A stretch of DNA of 64,000 nt from Phytophthora sp. 'mugwort' (taxonomy: Eukaryota > Oomycota > Peronosporomycetes > Peronosporales > Peronosporaceae), in contig JAUCEF010000008.1 of assembly GCA_033558025.1 (NCBI GenBank), positions 496,001 through 560,000 on the forward strand, written 5' to 3'. This document shows, piece after piece, positions 1-11,460 of this stretch. The notes below the pieces were generated by a model that saw only the letters and a list, made by a program, of their open reading frames with translations, did not search any database and was not told the origin of the DNA. Position 1 is the first letter of the stretch; every line of letters starts with the position of its first letter. The translations under genes were made by a program, and so were the position numbers.

Positions 1-530
1 TTGTTGCAACCGATGTTGTCCACAGCGTTCGCCAGTTTCCACGCGCCGTCAGCACTCAGCCACTCATTGATGCGCTGCACGGAGCCGATCGGTGTTTTGC
101 CCACACAGGCACGTACACGGTTAACGTAGCGACTATCTGGTCAGCCGAGTATTTGCCAAAGCCGCCGTTCTGCAGGTCCTCGTTACCGACGTAAACGGCC
201 TCGACGGCCCACGGGTTCCGAGCGTAGCCGTCGCAGACAGCCTGAATCTCCGCGTCGATACGGTTGGGGTCGCCCAGCTGCATGCCTACAGCGACACGAA
301 TACCGGCCGCGGCAGCCATGTCGACCGCGTTCACACCGGCCATCGAAGCTTGGTAGGTGCGGACGCTCGAGAAGTACTGGGCCACCTGCTTCATGTCGTT
401 CTGGAGCACGTCCCAGTTGACGGTGAGGTGGTGCCACGGAGCGTAACAGACCCCCGTGTTGAGCCTAGCGGCATCAGCAAAGCTGACACACGGCGATGGC
501 AACGGCGAACGTAGTTGCGAACTTCATCAT
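1..530 (-). pseudogene. GH17-like glucan endo-1,3-beta-glucosidase, frameshifted and cut by window edge
   Basis: The minus strand encodes a secreted glucanase-like protein resembling glycoside hydrolase family 17, which cleaves beta-1,3-glucans in walls. The ATG at 530 opens a signal-peptide-like start ([14 protein letters not shown]) that runs into a stop within about 18 codons. The mature sequence ([17 protein letters not shown], then [12 protein letters not shown] and [11 protein letters not shown]) lies in another frame. Near position 120 the frame shifts again, and the continuation ([20 protein letters not shown]) reads to position 1. Two frameshifts in about 530 bp point to a pseudogene, although consensus errors in the assembly would look the same. 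The active-site region lies beyond the left edge. The family call rests on overall sequence resemblance to oomycete GH17 proteins; it is fairly likely but not proven. Confidence 0.6.
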
Positions 531-2139
531 TGCTTTAGTAGCTGCAGAAAGCTTCGAGGTTTGTTGGTTGTCCTTGAGCTAAACAAGGAAAATTGGAGAA
601 TGAGGCGCTGAAAGTCAGCAAAGCAATTAGCGCGTGTGGTATGTCGAACCCATTGCCAACGCTCTACTGGTACTTGAGGCGGAAGAACGCCTACAACGTC
701 CACATGGTTGTCATCGGTATGGCGTCCGATTGTATGGCGGAGGATCCAGTCGGGATCTCGGAGATTTGCTTTTGGTGTTCGCCTGGATTGTGCGCCGACC
801 GTAAACGCCGGTATGGTGTACGTAGGACTGGTCCGCCTCTTGTGCTTACCTATGAAACCTAACGAAGTAATATTAGTGCCAGAGCGATTATTTTCTCAAG
901 CGTTAACTGGTGGTCCTTTGTTAACGCAACGAAGTGCAGAAGGCAACCCGCATTCAGTGCACGTACAGTTTGTGAAAACTTACACTGAAAATACAAGTAC
1001 TATTAACTGTGTAGATGCAATAACATGTACAGTACTGTACTGTACACATCCATGAAGCAATAGCTGCTACCTCCAGTCGTTCCTTTGTGTTGGAAAGAAC
1101 AGCACAATTTTCGTGCCGTATTTTGCGGCTTCGCGGGGGGAATTTTGACGCCCTATGCTCTCTCCAGTCAGGGATCTTGAGTCAAGATCAATCGATTGTA
1201 GAATTGTAGCTCATTAGAGAGTACGTTGAATCGCTTTTTCAAAAAGTTTTGAAAAGCGGGGGTCTGCGCGATGGGAGCTCGCCACCGAAACTTCAAGTTT
1301 GCTGTATAGTATACAGTACACATGTATTACGCTCAGACCATTGATATGACGACAAAGTTAACCCATCACTGAAATTATCTGGTATTGGGCGTCCTACTCA
1401 AAATTTCCTTGCGATTCATCAAATCAATCACGCAGCAAATCGCGCAAGGTCGGCAAATTACTTGCGTCCACTATGACCCCCATTAATTACGAAACGTTCA
1501 TAGCAAGCGCATAGTCTGGGCATGATTGAATGACTGAGTAATTGTATGAGGGCGATTCGCTCAATCGGTCAGTTTTGGTAAATTTAGGTGGAAGCCCAAT
1601 ACATGTACAGAAGTGAAAGCTCTGGTCAAGTTGGCAATATAGGGAAAATCCCCTCCGAAGCTCTGAACGAAAGAATTTGGGCGATATTGACTGGCGTGTG
1701 GTAAATATTTTCACCCACTATATAGTAGAGGGGTTTGACTCAATCGGGATCTTGACAGAGCACCCAATGGGCGGCCTCTAATAGCCCAGTAATATTTTTC
1801 CTTTGAGCACCCAACAATCTTATTATGGAGTGCGACGCGGAGGATCGGAAATTAGTTTTATGCTGCTCAGAACAACATAAGAACACTTGGTTTCACTATG
1901 CCCTGAAATCCCCAAAACCGAATCCTTGTATTTTCTCACAAATCGAACCGATGTTATTGGTCCACGTTTCCGAACACAGGTCATTCATTGGCTAGGAAAA
2001 CATACGGCTTGAAGTACCGCGGATAAGCGCGGGCTTATATTTTCGAAAAATTTAAATATCGGTTCCCCCCATTGCCGCCTTCGTGTCAAGCCAGTCATTC
2101 TTCGATTTCTCCGAGCAGTACGCAAGCATGGAGTACACG
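531..2139. other. Intergenic stretch without a recognisable gene
   Basis: Short open frames occur (for example 708-1055 plus and 1487-1714 minus), but none shows a known motif or low-entropy composition that would mark a gene. Two short palindromic tracts built on TGTACTGTACAGT-type sequence lie near 1025-1050 and 1303-1325. Similar sequence recurs in the loop of the hairpin at 41191-41263. I see nothing else to support here. Confidence 0.4.
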
Positions 2140-3510
2140 ATGGACTTTAAACGATCTGGCCGCTGCTTCGCAAGGAAGGCCGGGACTCGAAGCCAGGCAC
2201 CAGGATGCAGATCCAGTACGTGTTATCTTGCGAGTGTGCTGTAAATGTCTGACGATTCTGTTTTGCTTATTGCAGCTACAACTACCTCAAGCCTGGGCGT
2301 AAAGTTCGAGGAGGAACGCGATGTGTGGACTACTTCAACGGGGAGGATGAACCACTGGCTTACGTTCATACGGACAAGGATCTTGCACTCAACTCCACAT
2401 CTTGAACGTAATGGTGCAGCCGCATGCCAATACTAGTACGTACAACGTGTGCTGAAATCATGTATTACGCTAATTTAGCTAACCGCCGTTGACCTGCAGT
2501 CGAGAGTGTTCTTCCAGACGATAGGCCTAGTCGCTCGAAACGGCTACCTGCTGCTTCAGCAGCTGTTGCGCCCGACCAACCAGCAAAGCGACCCAAATCC
2601 GCTGCGAAGAAACCTGCAGCCAAGCTCAAGACTGTCGAAGTGAAGAAACCCGCAGCCAAGGCCGGAGCGGAGCCCACTAAAACAAAGAAACGCACGAAGA
2701 AGCAGATCGCTGAAGAAGCGGACAAACGGCTGAAGGATCTAGCTGCGTTTGACAAAGTATGTGGTGCTGGAAACCAGACTGGTACGAAATATGCGCGGTG
2801 TTAATATACGTGATATATACTTACTGTATCTTGTTTGCACAGCTGCGGATGGTAGAGCCGTCGTTACATGGGAGGCGTTGACCGTCATGACCAGTTGCAT
2901 CTACACGCCTATTCGATGCAGATGTCAATATGGTACGCAGTTTATGCTGGCATGATGCGGCTAAAATTTTCTATTTTTGCTGTTTCGTACGACAGGTTTG
3001 CCAAACACTATAAGGGTCTATTTCCTGGTCTTGTGGACGTGGCCTTAGTCAACGCATATAATGTTTTCAGACACCTGTGGGAGAAGAAACCGAGGAAGAG
3101 CTCGCACCTCAACTTTCTAGCAAGGCTGCACGAGGACCTCATCGCACAAAACGAGGATAGCTTCACCCAGTCACGAGAGGTTTCGAACGCGATCGCGGAC
3201 AGGCCAAGCATCACACTGGGAGAGCACAACTCAACGCAGACCACCGATTCCGCTGAACAATGGTATCCAACGTCTCCCGCAAAGACAGTGTAACTAGTCG
3301 GAAGGAAAAAAGAGAGGCGGGACATTGACCTACTACTGCGCGGCGTGCTCCCAGAGGAAGCGAGGCCTGGTCACACTGTGTAACGAAAATCGCGGGCATC
3401 CAAAGAACGAGGGGTTGACGTGCACGCAGATCTGGCACCTTGTTTGGCATCACGGGGAGTTTGCGTCCAAGGCGAGCCGCATTCGGGATCGACGAGTAGC
3501 TAAGGAATAA
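2140..3510 (+). pseudogene. PiggyBac-like (DDE_Tnp_1_7) transposase, intron-containing and eroded
   Basis: Pieces of a PiggyBac-family transposase lie in order on the plus strand. An N-terminal segment (LLRKEGRDSKPGTRM, then YNYLKPGRKVRGGTRCVDYF) is joined across a 60-bp intron at 2216-2275. A Lys/Ala-rich linker is encoded at 2490-2755. The signature MGGVDRHDQLHLHAYSMQMS starts at 2868, and after a 63-bp intron (2933-2995) the frame resumes as FAKHYKGLFPGLVDVALVNA. A cysteine-bearing tail (YYCAACSQRKRG, TLCNENRGH) ends near 3510. Another likely intron is 2782-2842. In-frame stops, such as the TAG just before MGGVDRH, and a frameshift before the tail show that it is dead. The catalytic Asp region between linker and signature is missing, so this may be an internally deleted copy. 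I did not identify TTAA-flanked ends. Confidence 0.7.
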
Positions 3511-4701
3511 GAGGTCTAGCAGAGTAAAGCGGGTCATAATGCATTTGAACGTTGTCATTAGTTGATTCTGGGCTTACATTGAGATCCATCGAACGTGCTT
3601 GTGATGCTGGTGCAGTTTCGTTGATGAAGAATAGAAGTTGTGTGTAAAAGTTGATGTGACGACTGCGCTCGCTCGTAAACCTAGCTTGCTTTCACGCCAG
3701 ACGAATTCATAAAAATCGGGATTTCAGACCTGCGGAGGGCGGGTTATGATTGGCTTTATTAAATGTGTCTCAGTGCCGATCCTCTTTGCAAGAATTATTA
3801 CCCGGAAGCTTAGCTATAATTCGAGCGCAAAAGGTGCAGTTAACTACTTCGTTAGAGCATTGCATAGTTTAATTGAGACGAATCATTTTACCCCTCCGGA
3901 GGGTATAAGGCGTTGTTTAGTCCCGTCCATGTCGCCCCTCCGCGTCCAAGAGGTCGACTAGGGAAAACGCACAGGATGAACTGGGACTTGCCTTTTGTAT
4001 TTGTAATAATTCCTTGTTCCTTTATATGGGCACTCTTGGCGAGTTTTTTGTGTGCTGTTGTACAATACTTTATTGCAACAATATAGACCTGATAACCTAA
4101 CGAACCGCTTGATTAAGTGGCACTTGCAATGTGTAGTCTTTGAATAGAAGTATCGGTGCATTCACAATTAATAAGAGACGTTTGTCACGATCGCAGGCAG
4201 GTGATTCAAAGGATAACAGCAACTCAACACTTATTGTTATCCTTAGCACTACGGCTGCAATCTCCCTCTTTGACTGCTCTGCCTTGGTCACTGCAAATTC
4301 AAGACTGGCAGCCGGGCTGCTTTGCCGGCCTGCTTTTCAATACACTTCTCTCTCTCGATCCCTTTCTCATCTGCGACTTACGCTGTAAGCACCATGATAA
4401 CCGGACCAGTCTACACGATCCAGTAAGCTGGACGACCAGATTCCTTGCACACCGCCCTCCGAGTGCGCACGCTGCGGTCTCGGGACTAACCCTTGCACTC
4501 GTAGCAGTGGTCGGCCTGTAGCGCTTCATCTTTGAACTTGCTCCGGTTGATCTCGCGGCGGGCCGACTCGATCTTTGGCTGCATTCCAACTAGAAACTTC
4601 ATCTATTCCATGTGCATGAAGCCCATTGGCTTTGTAAGCAAATTGGCGGAGTTCCATACCCCCTGACTTCGCAGAATCGGACACCGTCCTGATATACCAT
4701 C
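3511..4701. other. Intergenic stretch, possible retroelement leader or gag remnant at right end
   Basis: No convincing gene is visible. A 12-bp perfect palindrome CCCTCCGGAGGG sits near 3893-3904. From about 4300 to 4700 the minus strand carries broken short frames, including a HCYECKG-like cysteine motif. This stretch lies directly outside the left LTR of the gypsy element, and on the minus strand the LTR is followed by a TGGTATATCAGG sequence that resembles a tRNA primer site. The stretch may therefore be internal sequence of a second, older copy of the same element. That reading is weak. Confidence 0.3.
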
Positions 4702-5110
4702 TGTAGGGGCGGCTAGGCACTTGCGGGTGCGGCGGAGGAAGCAGGTAGGCTTCGACTTGTGGGGAACGACGCACGTTTAAAACGACTATATTTGTTTAGT
4801 TTTCTTTTGCTAGCTACGGCATGCATGCGTTCATGGAAGCACCTCGTGCTCTTCATGCGCCTCCCTTGCTGGGTAAGCTTCTATATTTTTCTCTGTAACA
4901 TAACCTAAATGTAAGCTACGTTTCCTTTTTCCTAATTTTTTTTCTGTGCAGGTACGCATCAGGTACGTACCTGCCTGCCATGCGCGTCTTGGCCGTTCAA
5001 GGCAGCTCGCGCATGGTGACTTGCTACATAGGCCGCTGGCGAGCTCGGTCAGCACGCCCGTGAGGGTGATGGCCTAGCCGTGCTGACCGGCACGGCGTCT
5101 CGGCCTGACA
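4702..5110 (-). repeat. 3' LTR of the gypsy element (409 bp)
   Basis: In element orientation the LTR runs from TGTCAGGCCGAG (at 5110) to CCCCTACA (at 4702), so it has the usual TG...CA ends. It is directly preceded by the purine tract GTGGGGAGA. Its last 175 bp match 11168-11341 with scattered substitutions. Confidence 0.75.
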
Positions 5111-5429
5111 TCTCCCCACGGTTGAGTTCACGTTGGCGACGGCGATATTCCTCTAGGAGTTGTTGCCAATGCGAAACAGGTTTGATGCTTTTCGCATTCT
5201 CCCATGTCGCTTCATGTTCAGGCAGACCGTGCCATTGGACCAACCATTGACGCTTACGACGTCTCACGCGGTTCCTTAGCAATTGCTCCACGATGTACAG
5301 TTGTTCTTCAGTTTCTCCGTCGACGATAAGCGGAACAGCTTCTGATATTGGACGGTTTGGGAAGTCCGACACGTTGGTCTTGTAATGTGATAGGAGTTCG
5401 ACATTAAACGTAGGATTGAGCCTCCTCAT
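5049..5429 (-). pseudogene. Integrase C-terminus with chromodomain
   Basis: The segment around residues 45-85 of this frame (YIVEQLLRNRVRRRKRQWLV, then QWHGLPEHEATWENAKSI) is a clear chromodomain: aromatic cage-type positions, the WLVQWHG core and the ATWE motif are all present. It is the C-terminal end of the Pol polyprotein and runs into the LTR. In chromoviruses this domain is thought to bind modified histone tails and direct insertion. Confidence 0.8.
5111..5119 (-). promoter_or_regulatory. Polypurine tract of the gypsy element
   Basis: GTGGGGAGA on the minus strand directly abuts the LTR start TGTCAGG. This is the expected place for the plus-strand DNA synthesis primer of an LTR retrotransposon. 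Confidence 0.6.
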
Positions 5430-5544
5430 TACGGTGGGTAGAATCAGCTTTTTTTTTTGCCACGTTATTGTTTACCATGCGTTCGATCACAAAAGTTCCG
5501 ACGTTCTTTGCCGTTAGGTTTGCATTCTTGAGTCCGTATCATAA

Positions 5545-8500
5545 TTAGCGGTCTTTAAAGATAAGTTCTTCGTGTCGAGCAACACTAAGTCGCCTTCTTT
5601 GAAGATGACTTTTTGGCGTTTGCGATCGTAGTACTCCTTGTGTTTGACTTGATCTTGTTCGAGATTCTGGCGAGCTTTGTCTACGATCTCTTGCCTTTGT
5701 TTGCAAGGTTTCTCGCGAACTCTGCAATCGTTGCATCTTGCTCCGACTGAAGTAGGCCTCTCATCTCATCAGCGACTAGGTCGGACACCTTACGCCCTGT
5801 GTCAACCTCAAATGGAGTAAGTTTTGTCGATGCCTTGACGAGAGTTGAGTGGGCATACTCTACAGTTCTCTACAGTTCCAAGATACTTCACCCAATCACC
5901 GCCATCATACGATACCATGCATCTCAGAGCATCTTCAAGTACTAAGTTTTGACGTTCTGTCTGGCCATCAGCTTGAGCTCTGTGAGCTGTGGTCATACTT
6001 AGCTTGACAACCATCAGCTTCATAAGTGACTTTCAAAATCTGAAACGAATTTTGAGTTGCGGTCGCTGATAATTACTTTCGGCACACGATGGTGTCTGAT
6101 AACAGCATCAAAGAAAACTTTGGCTGTGTCCTAGGCATCTGTCGTAGTGTAGGTAGGTGCATACTTTGCGCGCTTCGACAGTTTGTCGATTGCAACTAAG
6201 ATAGCATCAAATCCTTCCGACACCGGCAATCCAGTGATGAAGTCCATCGAAACAACTTCCCAGTATTCCTTAGGAATTAGTATTGGCATCAGAAGACCTT
6301 TCGTCTTTCTGACGGCTGGACTTCCATCTCGCGCAGGTGTCACAAGAACGGAAATACTCTAGAATGTCACGATCCATAGTTGTTCACCAATACCATTGCG
6401 ACAGCTTTAGGTAGGTACGACGGCTACCCGGATGCGCTGACGTGCTGCCATCATGGAACTCTATGATGACATTCGTACGTAGACATTTGCGCTTCGGAAT
6501 ACTCAAACGGTGGACAGTATCTCTCTTTGTATTCTAACGAAGAGTAAACCGTTGCGTTTCACAAACTTTTCCATTTGGGTACCCTGCAGCCATTGTTGCT
6601 TGAAGTCTTGGTCCGACATGTACCCGAGTTGAAACTCTTTCTTCTGGTCAGCGGACATCGTCGAGGATGAGGTGGGAGGCTTCAACCGACATATGACGTA
6701 ACACCGATGATTGAACTGGACACCAATTGGATACTTCGTACCCAATTTTTGGGTCCACATGACCCAAATCGATCCCAAATAGCCAAGTAGGGCAGCTACG
6801 TAGGTTACTTACCAGCCTTAAAGTGTAATGTATTTTTTGTTAGCCGATGATTGAACCATCTACTCCTGCGTATACACTACGTGTTGGTTACAGGGGTCAT
6901 CTCAATCGTGAACTGCGTAAATAACATCGGATAACGGAGCTGGTTTAGCTTTTAGCACGTCCGAATCTGCCATCGGAGGTCGCGATTAAGCGTCGTCCAG
7001 CACATTAGCTTTACCACGCACGTGACGTAACGTAAAAACGTAACGTTGGAGAAGTGCGTTAAAAGGCGAGCCATTTTTGGCGATACGGGAGGATGATGCA
7101 ACATCCATGAACACGCCGAACTGTCTGTGTATACATCAAACGGACGTCCACGTAGGTAATATCTTCACTTTCCGTAGCTGTTTTAATAGCTAACAGCTCC
7201 TTCTCGTGCGTTTGCCATCCACGTTCATGCTCAATTAACTTCTTCGAAAAAAAATGCGATCGGATGGACAACACCATCATAGTTCTGGGACAGAACTCCC
7301 CCATGCAGTACCCAGATGCATCGGTAGTCACGATGAACTGTCGGGTAAAACCCGGTAACTTCAACGTTGGCGCTTGTTGAAGTGCGAGTTTGAGCGCGAG
7401 GAAATCATTTTCATGCTCATCTTCCCAGGCCCACTGTGTCTATGTTTGAGTCAGTGCTCTTAGAGGACGCGCAATCTTTGCGAAATCACAGATAAACCTG
7501 TGATAGTATCCTGCAAGCACAAGAAAGCTCAATAGCGCCTTCCTCGATGTAAGGGCGGGATATTTAGCGATTGCCTTCGTCTTGCGAGCATCTACTTTCA
7601 TCTATCGTTCGACACTACGTGGCCCAGAAACGCTACTTACGATGTCCAAATGAACACTTGGACAGGCGAGCATAGAGCTTTTCTCGACGCAGTACTTCGC
7701 AAACCTTGCGTAGATGCTTTACAGGCTCCGTCATATTGCTGGAGAAGATGCAGATATCATCCAGATACACGACGACAAGTCAAACTTCTCGAAAGAGTAC
7801 GCATGAGCCGTGGCCATGTTCCTGGCATTTTCCAGCCATACACATAGGTGCAACACACCATTGATAAGGTTTCTTGTGCGTTCGAAACGCAGTATATGGT
7901 CGACTCGACTTTACAACCAACATTTGGTGATATCCTTGCGCAAGATCAATCAGGGCAAATACTTCACACGCAACCACTCGATCAAAGAGTTCCTCATTTA
8001 CAGGGTAAAACCATTTTGGCTATGATACCTAAGTGATTAATGTATCGATAGTCAATTACTTAGCGTAACGGAATTTTCGAGTTTCCGCTACGAAGCAACT
8101 CGACTCTGCGAGGAAACATACCTACCACCAGATCTTCGGAATACCGAAGATGTTCGACACCTAGGGTGAGTTTGATAATTCAATCCACCCTTTAAGCAAG
8201 TTTTCTAACAACACGCCTTCAGTGGGGAATCACCTTCTTGTTTGCCTTAGCGGGAGTGGGGTGGTGGGTTGTTAGCTACTTGCAAATCGAAGAATGAGCA
8301 TATCTAAGCTACCTGCGGCGTCCGGGAAAAAGGAGTTTCGTTCTCCTCCCCGTCGTGCTACTTTTACCGTAGAGCTCCTTGGTCATTTCGAAACTACATG
8401 TCTCCTCCACAAATTCTTCGAGTGCATCTTGCTCCATTTTTTGACAAGCGAAACGGAAGTCTCGAGCTTGGTTTAGTGCCTTCTTTCAGCTCTAACTCGA

Positions 8501-9430
8501 AGTAAACCTCTCGCGATGGTGGGAGGTTATCGGGTAACTTATCCGCGAACACCATCCACAAATTCATCAAACACAACCTTGCGGATAGGTTCAGAGATGG
8601 ATTTCAATTCACCGTTCTCAGTGATCTTAACACGAAAGACAGGCACATAATCACCTTGTTTCCTGTGATGGGTGAATGTGGGTCCATCGACTTCTACGAA
8701 GTGAAAATTCTCCGGAATTTCGACATCTCCTGTCTGCCAATTCACTATCGGATTGTACTGGACGAACCAGGCTTACCAAAGATCACCTCGTGTGATTCTG
8801 GTAACTGCCATTCTACAAGCTCCATGGACAGAAATACGTAGCCATTAATCTTAACCATAGCTTGAACATACTAGACTTCCTGTTTAGCAGCCACTGTTTC
8901 ATCGAACCCTGTTGCTTGTAACTTCCCCGAAGTCAGCACAGTGGTTGCGATACCGGGCTTGATCATGTTCCTACTGGCACCAGTATCCAGTAGAATTCGG
9001 ACTTCCTTTCCGTTTTTTCTTCCCTTCTGGATGAACAGATTCGAGATTGTACTAAGCTGCGCTGCATTACCTTTTGGTTATCTGACGTACTTGTTGGTTG
9101 CGAACCATGCAATACCAACTGCCCATCTGAATGTGATTTGCACATATCAGGTACTTCCACTGGTAGCGATTCGCGCATACCAGTTCCTTCCGTCCTGGCA
9201 GGTGTAGTTTTCTCAGCTTAAGTACTTACGGACTGTATGGTCTTTTCTTGCGTCATCATTTGCTCTTGGATGTTCGCTACACTCATCGTTAAATGCTACA
9301 TGACAACCGATTTCGTGGTGTCGTCGGTGTTGCCATCATTATGATTGGCCATGTTCATCCTTGCCTGCCCACAACCACGTCGTTGATTTGAGTGGTTATT
9401 CCTCTGTGGGTGTCTTCTGGCGTTTTGCTA
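5545..9430 (-). pseudogene. gypsy pol: protease, reverse transcriptase, RNase H, integrase
   Basis: Remnants appear in canonical order on the minus strand. The retropepsin motif LLDTGAS is intact near 8980. The RT start (LPPSREVYFELELKEGTKPS) is near 8500, the palm motif VFALIDLAQGYHQM is at 7930-7970, and the catalytic VYLDDICIFS is near 7740-7780. RNase H (FIVTTDASGYCMG) is near 7325. The integrase core begins with SMDFITGLPVSEGFDAILVA near 6240 and continues with AHRAQADGQTERQN near 5960-6000. Frameshifts separate most blocks, so no functional polyprotein is possible. RNase H and integrase are split by the inserted LINE fragment at 6717-6843. Confidence 0.85.
6717..6843 (+). mobile_element. 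5'-truncated LINE copy inserted in the gypsy element
   Basis: This 127-bp sequence is the reverse complement of the first part of the large LINE's left end (26736 to about 26865), that is, the LINE 3' end. It is flanked by a perfect 13-bp repeat, CCGATGATTGAAC, at 6704-6716 and 6844-6856. Removing the insert and one repeat restores the gypsy sequence. Extreme 5' truncation with a target duplication over 10 bp is the hallmark of aborted target-primed reverse transcription. Confidence 0.85.
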
Positions 9431-10021
9431 CGATCGAATAGGACATTGGTTAGCCCTATGAGCAGCGCTTCCACACCTGAAACACAGGTTACGGCGTATG
9501 CACTTATCTCGCGATGGCACATGCACGCTATCAATTTTCATGGGCTCCGCTGCGTCAGCATGATTCGTGTGTATTCGCTCGTATGCTCGGTACGTCCGAT
9601 ACGCTTTGTTTCCATCCGAACGCCCATGGTGAGGATGAGATCGGTCATAGTCTAAAGTGCTGTTACAGCTTTCGCAACCGTCTTGCAGCGTCGGTATTGA
9701 ACCTCTACACGTACACTGGGCGATAGTCCACGCAAAAAGTAATTGATTTTGTCCAGTTCCTCCATTTTTTGTGACTTGCGTCACTAAGTCGCGAAACTTG
9801 CTGACATAGTCAGGCAAGTCTTTGTAACTGCGCTCTTTTAAATCTTTCATCTGCTCTCGCAGACGCTCCTGCAGGTCCTTGGGTACGAACTCGGCTTCCA
9901 ACTTCATAAAGAAGCCGTCGACACTCGCAAAAGTGTCCATTTCAGCCATGTACCAGTGTGCAGCACCATGCGTTAGCGTTCCGGCAATCACGTCCAACAT
10001 CCTTTTTCTTCCGGGCTTCAT
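9428..10021 (-). pseudogene. gypsy Gag with CCHC zinc knuckle
   Basis: The frame carries a retrotransposon Gag core (HGAAHWYMAEMDTFASVDGF, KLEAEFVPKDLQERLREQM, DLPDYVSKFRDLV) followed near the end by a zinc knuckle, LCFRCGSAAHRANQC, of the C-x2-C-x4-H-x4-C type that binds RNA. The middle (about residues 85-130) has lost the family pattern through frameshifts. It lies upstream of the protease, as expected. The apparent N-terminus may be missing part of the capsid region. Confidence 0.8.
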
Positions 10022-10341
10022 TTTTATAAGCGATACTCTTTAGCCGGAAAGTACTGATCAATCTGCTGTTTGTATAAAGCAAATGACTCGTTCAGGGTAC
10101 CGCTGTACGTAGGCAGTTTCACACCTGCTAGCTTGAGCTCAGAGACCTGTTTCATGTGGTTGAGAGTCTCAATGAGCTCGGCTCTGGATCGAAGCGATCA
10201 TACTCTGCAGAAGATGTGCAGGATCCGCCATATTTGATACTTCCGGCTTGGTCACTTTTCGAAACCCTTGAAGAAGAAGGTTGATAAAAGGGGAACTTGT
10301 TATAAGAGCAATATATATGCTACTCCTAAGGTTCCGAGCGA

Positions 10342-10668
10342 CTAGTTTTTGTGGGTTCTGGTCTTCTTGGATGCCTTCGAAGAGGTCGATCCACCTTCGA
10401 GGGTTCGGCGAACGCGTTTAGCAGGTTTTCGCGTCGAGTCGCTCCACTTGGAGTACGGAGGTTTTTCGCCCACCTCGATTTCTCGCAACACACGCTGGAT
10501 TCCAGTCGAGACGAGGTGGTTAGCGCGTTGAAGTTGAGTCTGGGCATCGGTATGCACGCTAAGAATGCGAAGTTTCTCGGCGCCACGTTCACTACCGTGT
10601 GTTTTGACGAGCTTGACCAAAGCCTGTAGTATGCGATCCGACTTGGCTATCGACTTGTAGAGGTCCAT
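10342..10668 (-). CDS. Small basic ORF in the gypsy leader, function unknown
   Basis: This open frame of about 108 codons lies between the right LTR and gag on the same strand. It starts MDLYKSIAKSDRILQALVKL and ends in a Lys/Arg/Ser-rich tail (KPAKRVRRTLEGGST, ASKKTRTHKN). I do not recognise a domain. It could be the N-terminal part of Gag separated by a frameshift, or an extra leader gene. The helix-like N-terminal half and the basic tail would suit nucleic acid binding, but that is inference. Confidence 0.4.
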   Translation of the reverse strand: MDLYKSIAKSDRILQALVKLVKTHGSERGAEKLRILSVHTDAQTQLQRANHLVSTGIQRVLREIEVGEKPPYSKWSDSTRKPAKRVRRTLEGGSTSSKASKKTRTHKN

Positions 10669-11148
10669 GCGCGCTTTCGTTGTAGCGCTCAGATCGTCGA
10701 CATATAAACACTAGAAGTCGCCGAGTTACGGAGCCTCCTTGTCCTTCTGATGGACAACTGACGTTTTTGATCGAGCCAAAACCCAGCCCAAGCGGGCCTG
10801 AACAACGAGACTGTTAGAGAGCGCTGGGCAAAGGTTGGGAAGATGCACCAGACTTACCGACCAGCCAAGAATTACGCCTACTAAATAGGGATTTGGTTTA
10901 CAAATTGGGCAGGTTCAAGATCAGCAATTCCAATTATAGCCAAAGCAAATAACCGGGGCAGAGTACTCTCAGGCACTACCAACAGCCTTCCGGTCAAATT
11001 TGCACCAATCAGTGTCAGCTGGCCAAAAACTGAAATTACAGTTATGACCACAAGCAATGTGCAGCGGGGTGCCCATCAAGGAACAACCACTTACGGTCAC
11101 AGCACTTTCGAGACGACAGCTACGCCAGCGACGATAGCGATAGCCGCG

Positions 11149-11166
11149 GATTTCCCCTGCTACCAG
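11149..11166 (-). promoter_or_regulatory. Primer binding site of the gypsy element
   Basis: Directly after the LTR end (minus strand CCCCGACA) comes TCTGGTAGCAGGGG. TGGTA-x-CAG resembles the complement of an initiator-Met tRNA 3' end, the commonest primer for Ty3/gypsy elements. The match is imperfect. Confidence 0.5.
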
Positions 11167-11167
11167 A

Positions 11168-11341
11168 TGTCGGGGCGGCTAGGCACTTGCAGTGCGGCGG
11201 AGGAAGCAGGTAGGCTTCGACTTGTGGGGAACGACGCACGTTTAGGGATGATTATATTTGTTTGTTTTGCTTTTGCCAGCTACGACATGCATGCGCTCAT
11301 GGAAGCACCTCGTGCTCTCCAGGCGCTCCCTTACTGGGTAA
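11168..11341 (-). repeat. Partial 5' LTR of the gypsy element
   Basis: It matches 4702-4875 in the same orientation, including the shared GGAAGCAGGTAGGCTTCGAC and CATGGAAGCACCTCGTGCTC stretches. The match stops at about 11341, where unrelated sequence begins. Confidence 0.75.
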
Positions 11342-11460
11342 CTTAAATTTCCTTCAAACCTGGAATTGACAACCAAGCGGTAATCGTGCTGACGACGATC
11401 CCAACCTACAGCAGAAAGACCCGTCGCATCGGATTAAGACTACCCTACGTGCGTGAGATG

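Larger units (their letters stand above)
4702..11341 (-). mobile_element. Ty3/gypsy chromovirus-type LTR retrotransposon, decayed
   Basis: A minus-strand retrotransposon with the order LTR (right), leader ORF, gag, protease, reverse transcriptase, RNase H, integrase, chromodomain, LTR (left). The two LTRs share the TGT[A/C]GGGGCGGCTAGG start at 4702 and 11168 and about 175 bp of clearly related sequence. The chromodomain after the integrase is typical of chromoviruses, in which it is thought to guide integration to marked chromatin. Coding regions are broken by many frameshifts and stops, and a 127-bp LINE fragment has inserted between RNase H and integrase. The right LTR is rearranged beyond 11341. 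No matching target duplication was found, consistent with that rearrangement. Confidence 0.85.

Noticed and set aside
708..1055. Possible small protein gene
   Set aside because: No recognised motif or conserved composition, and the overlapping frame at 593-862 is equally open.
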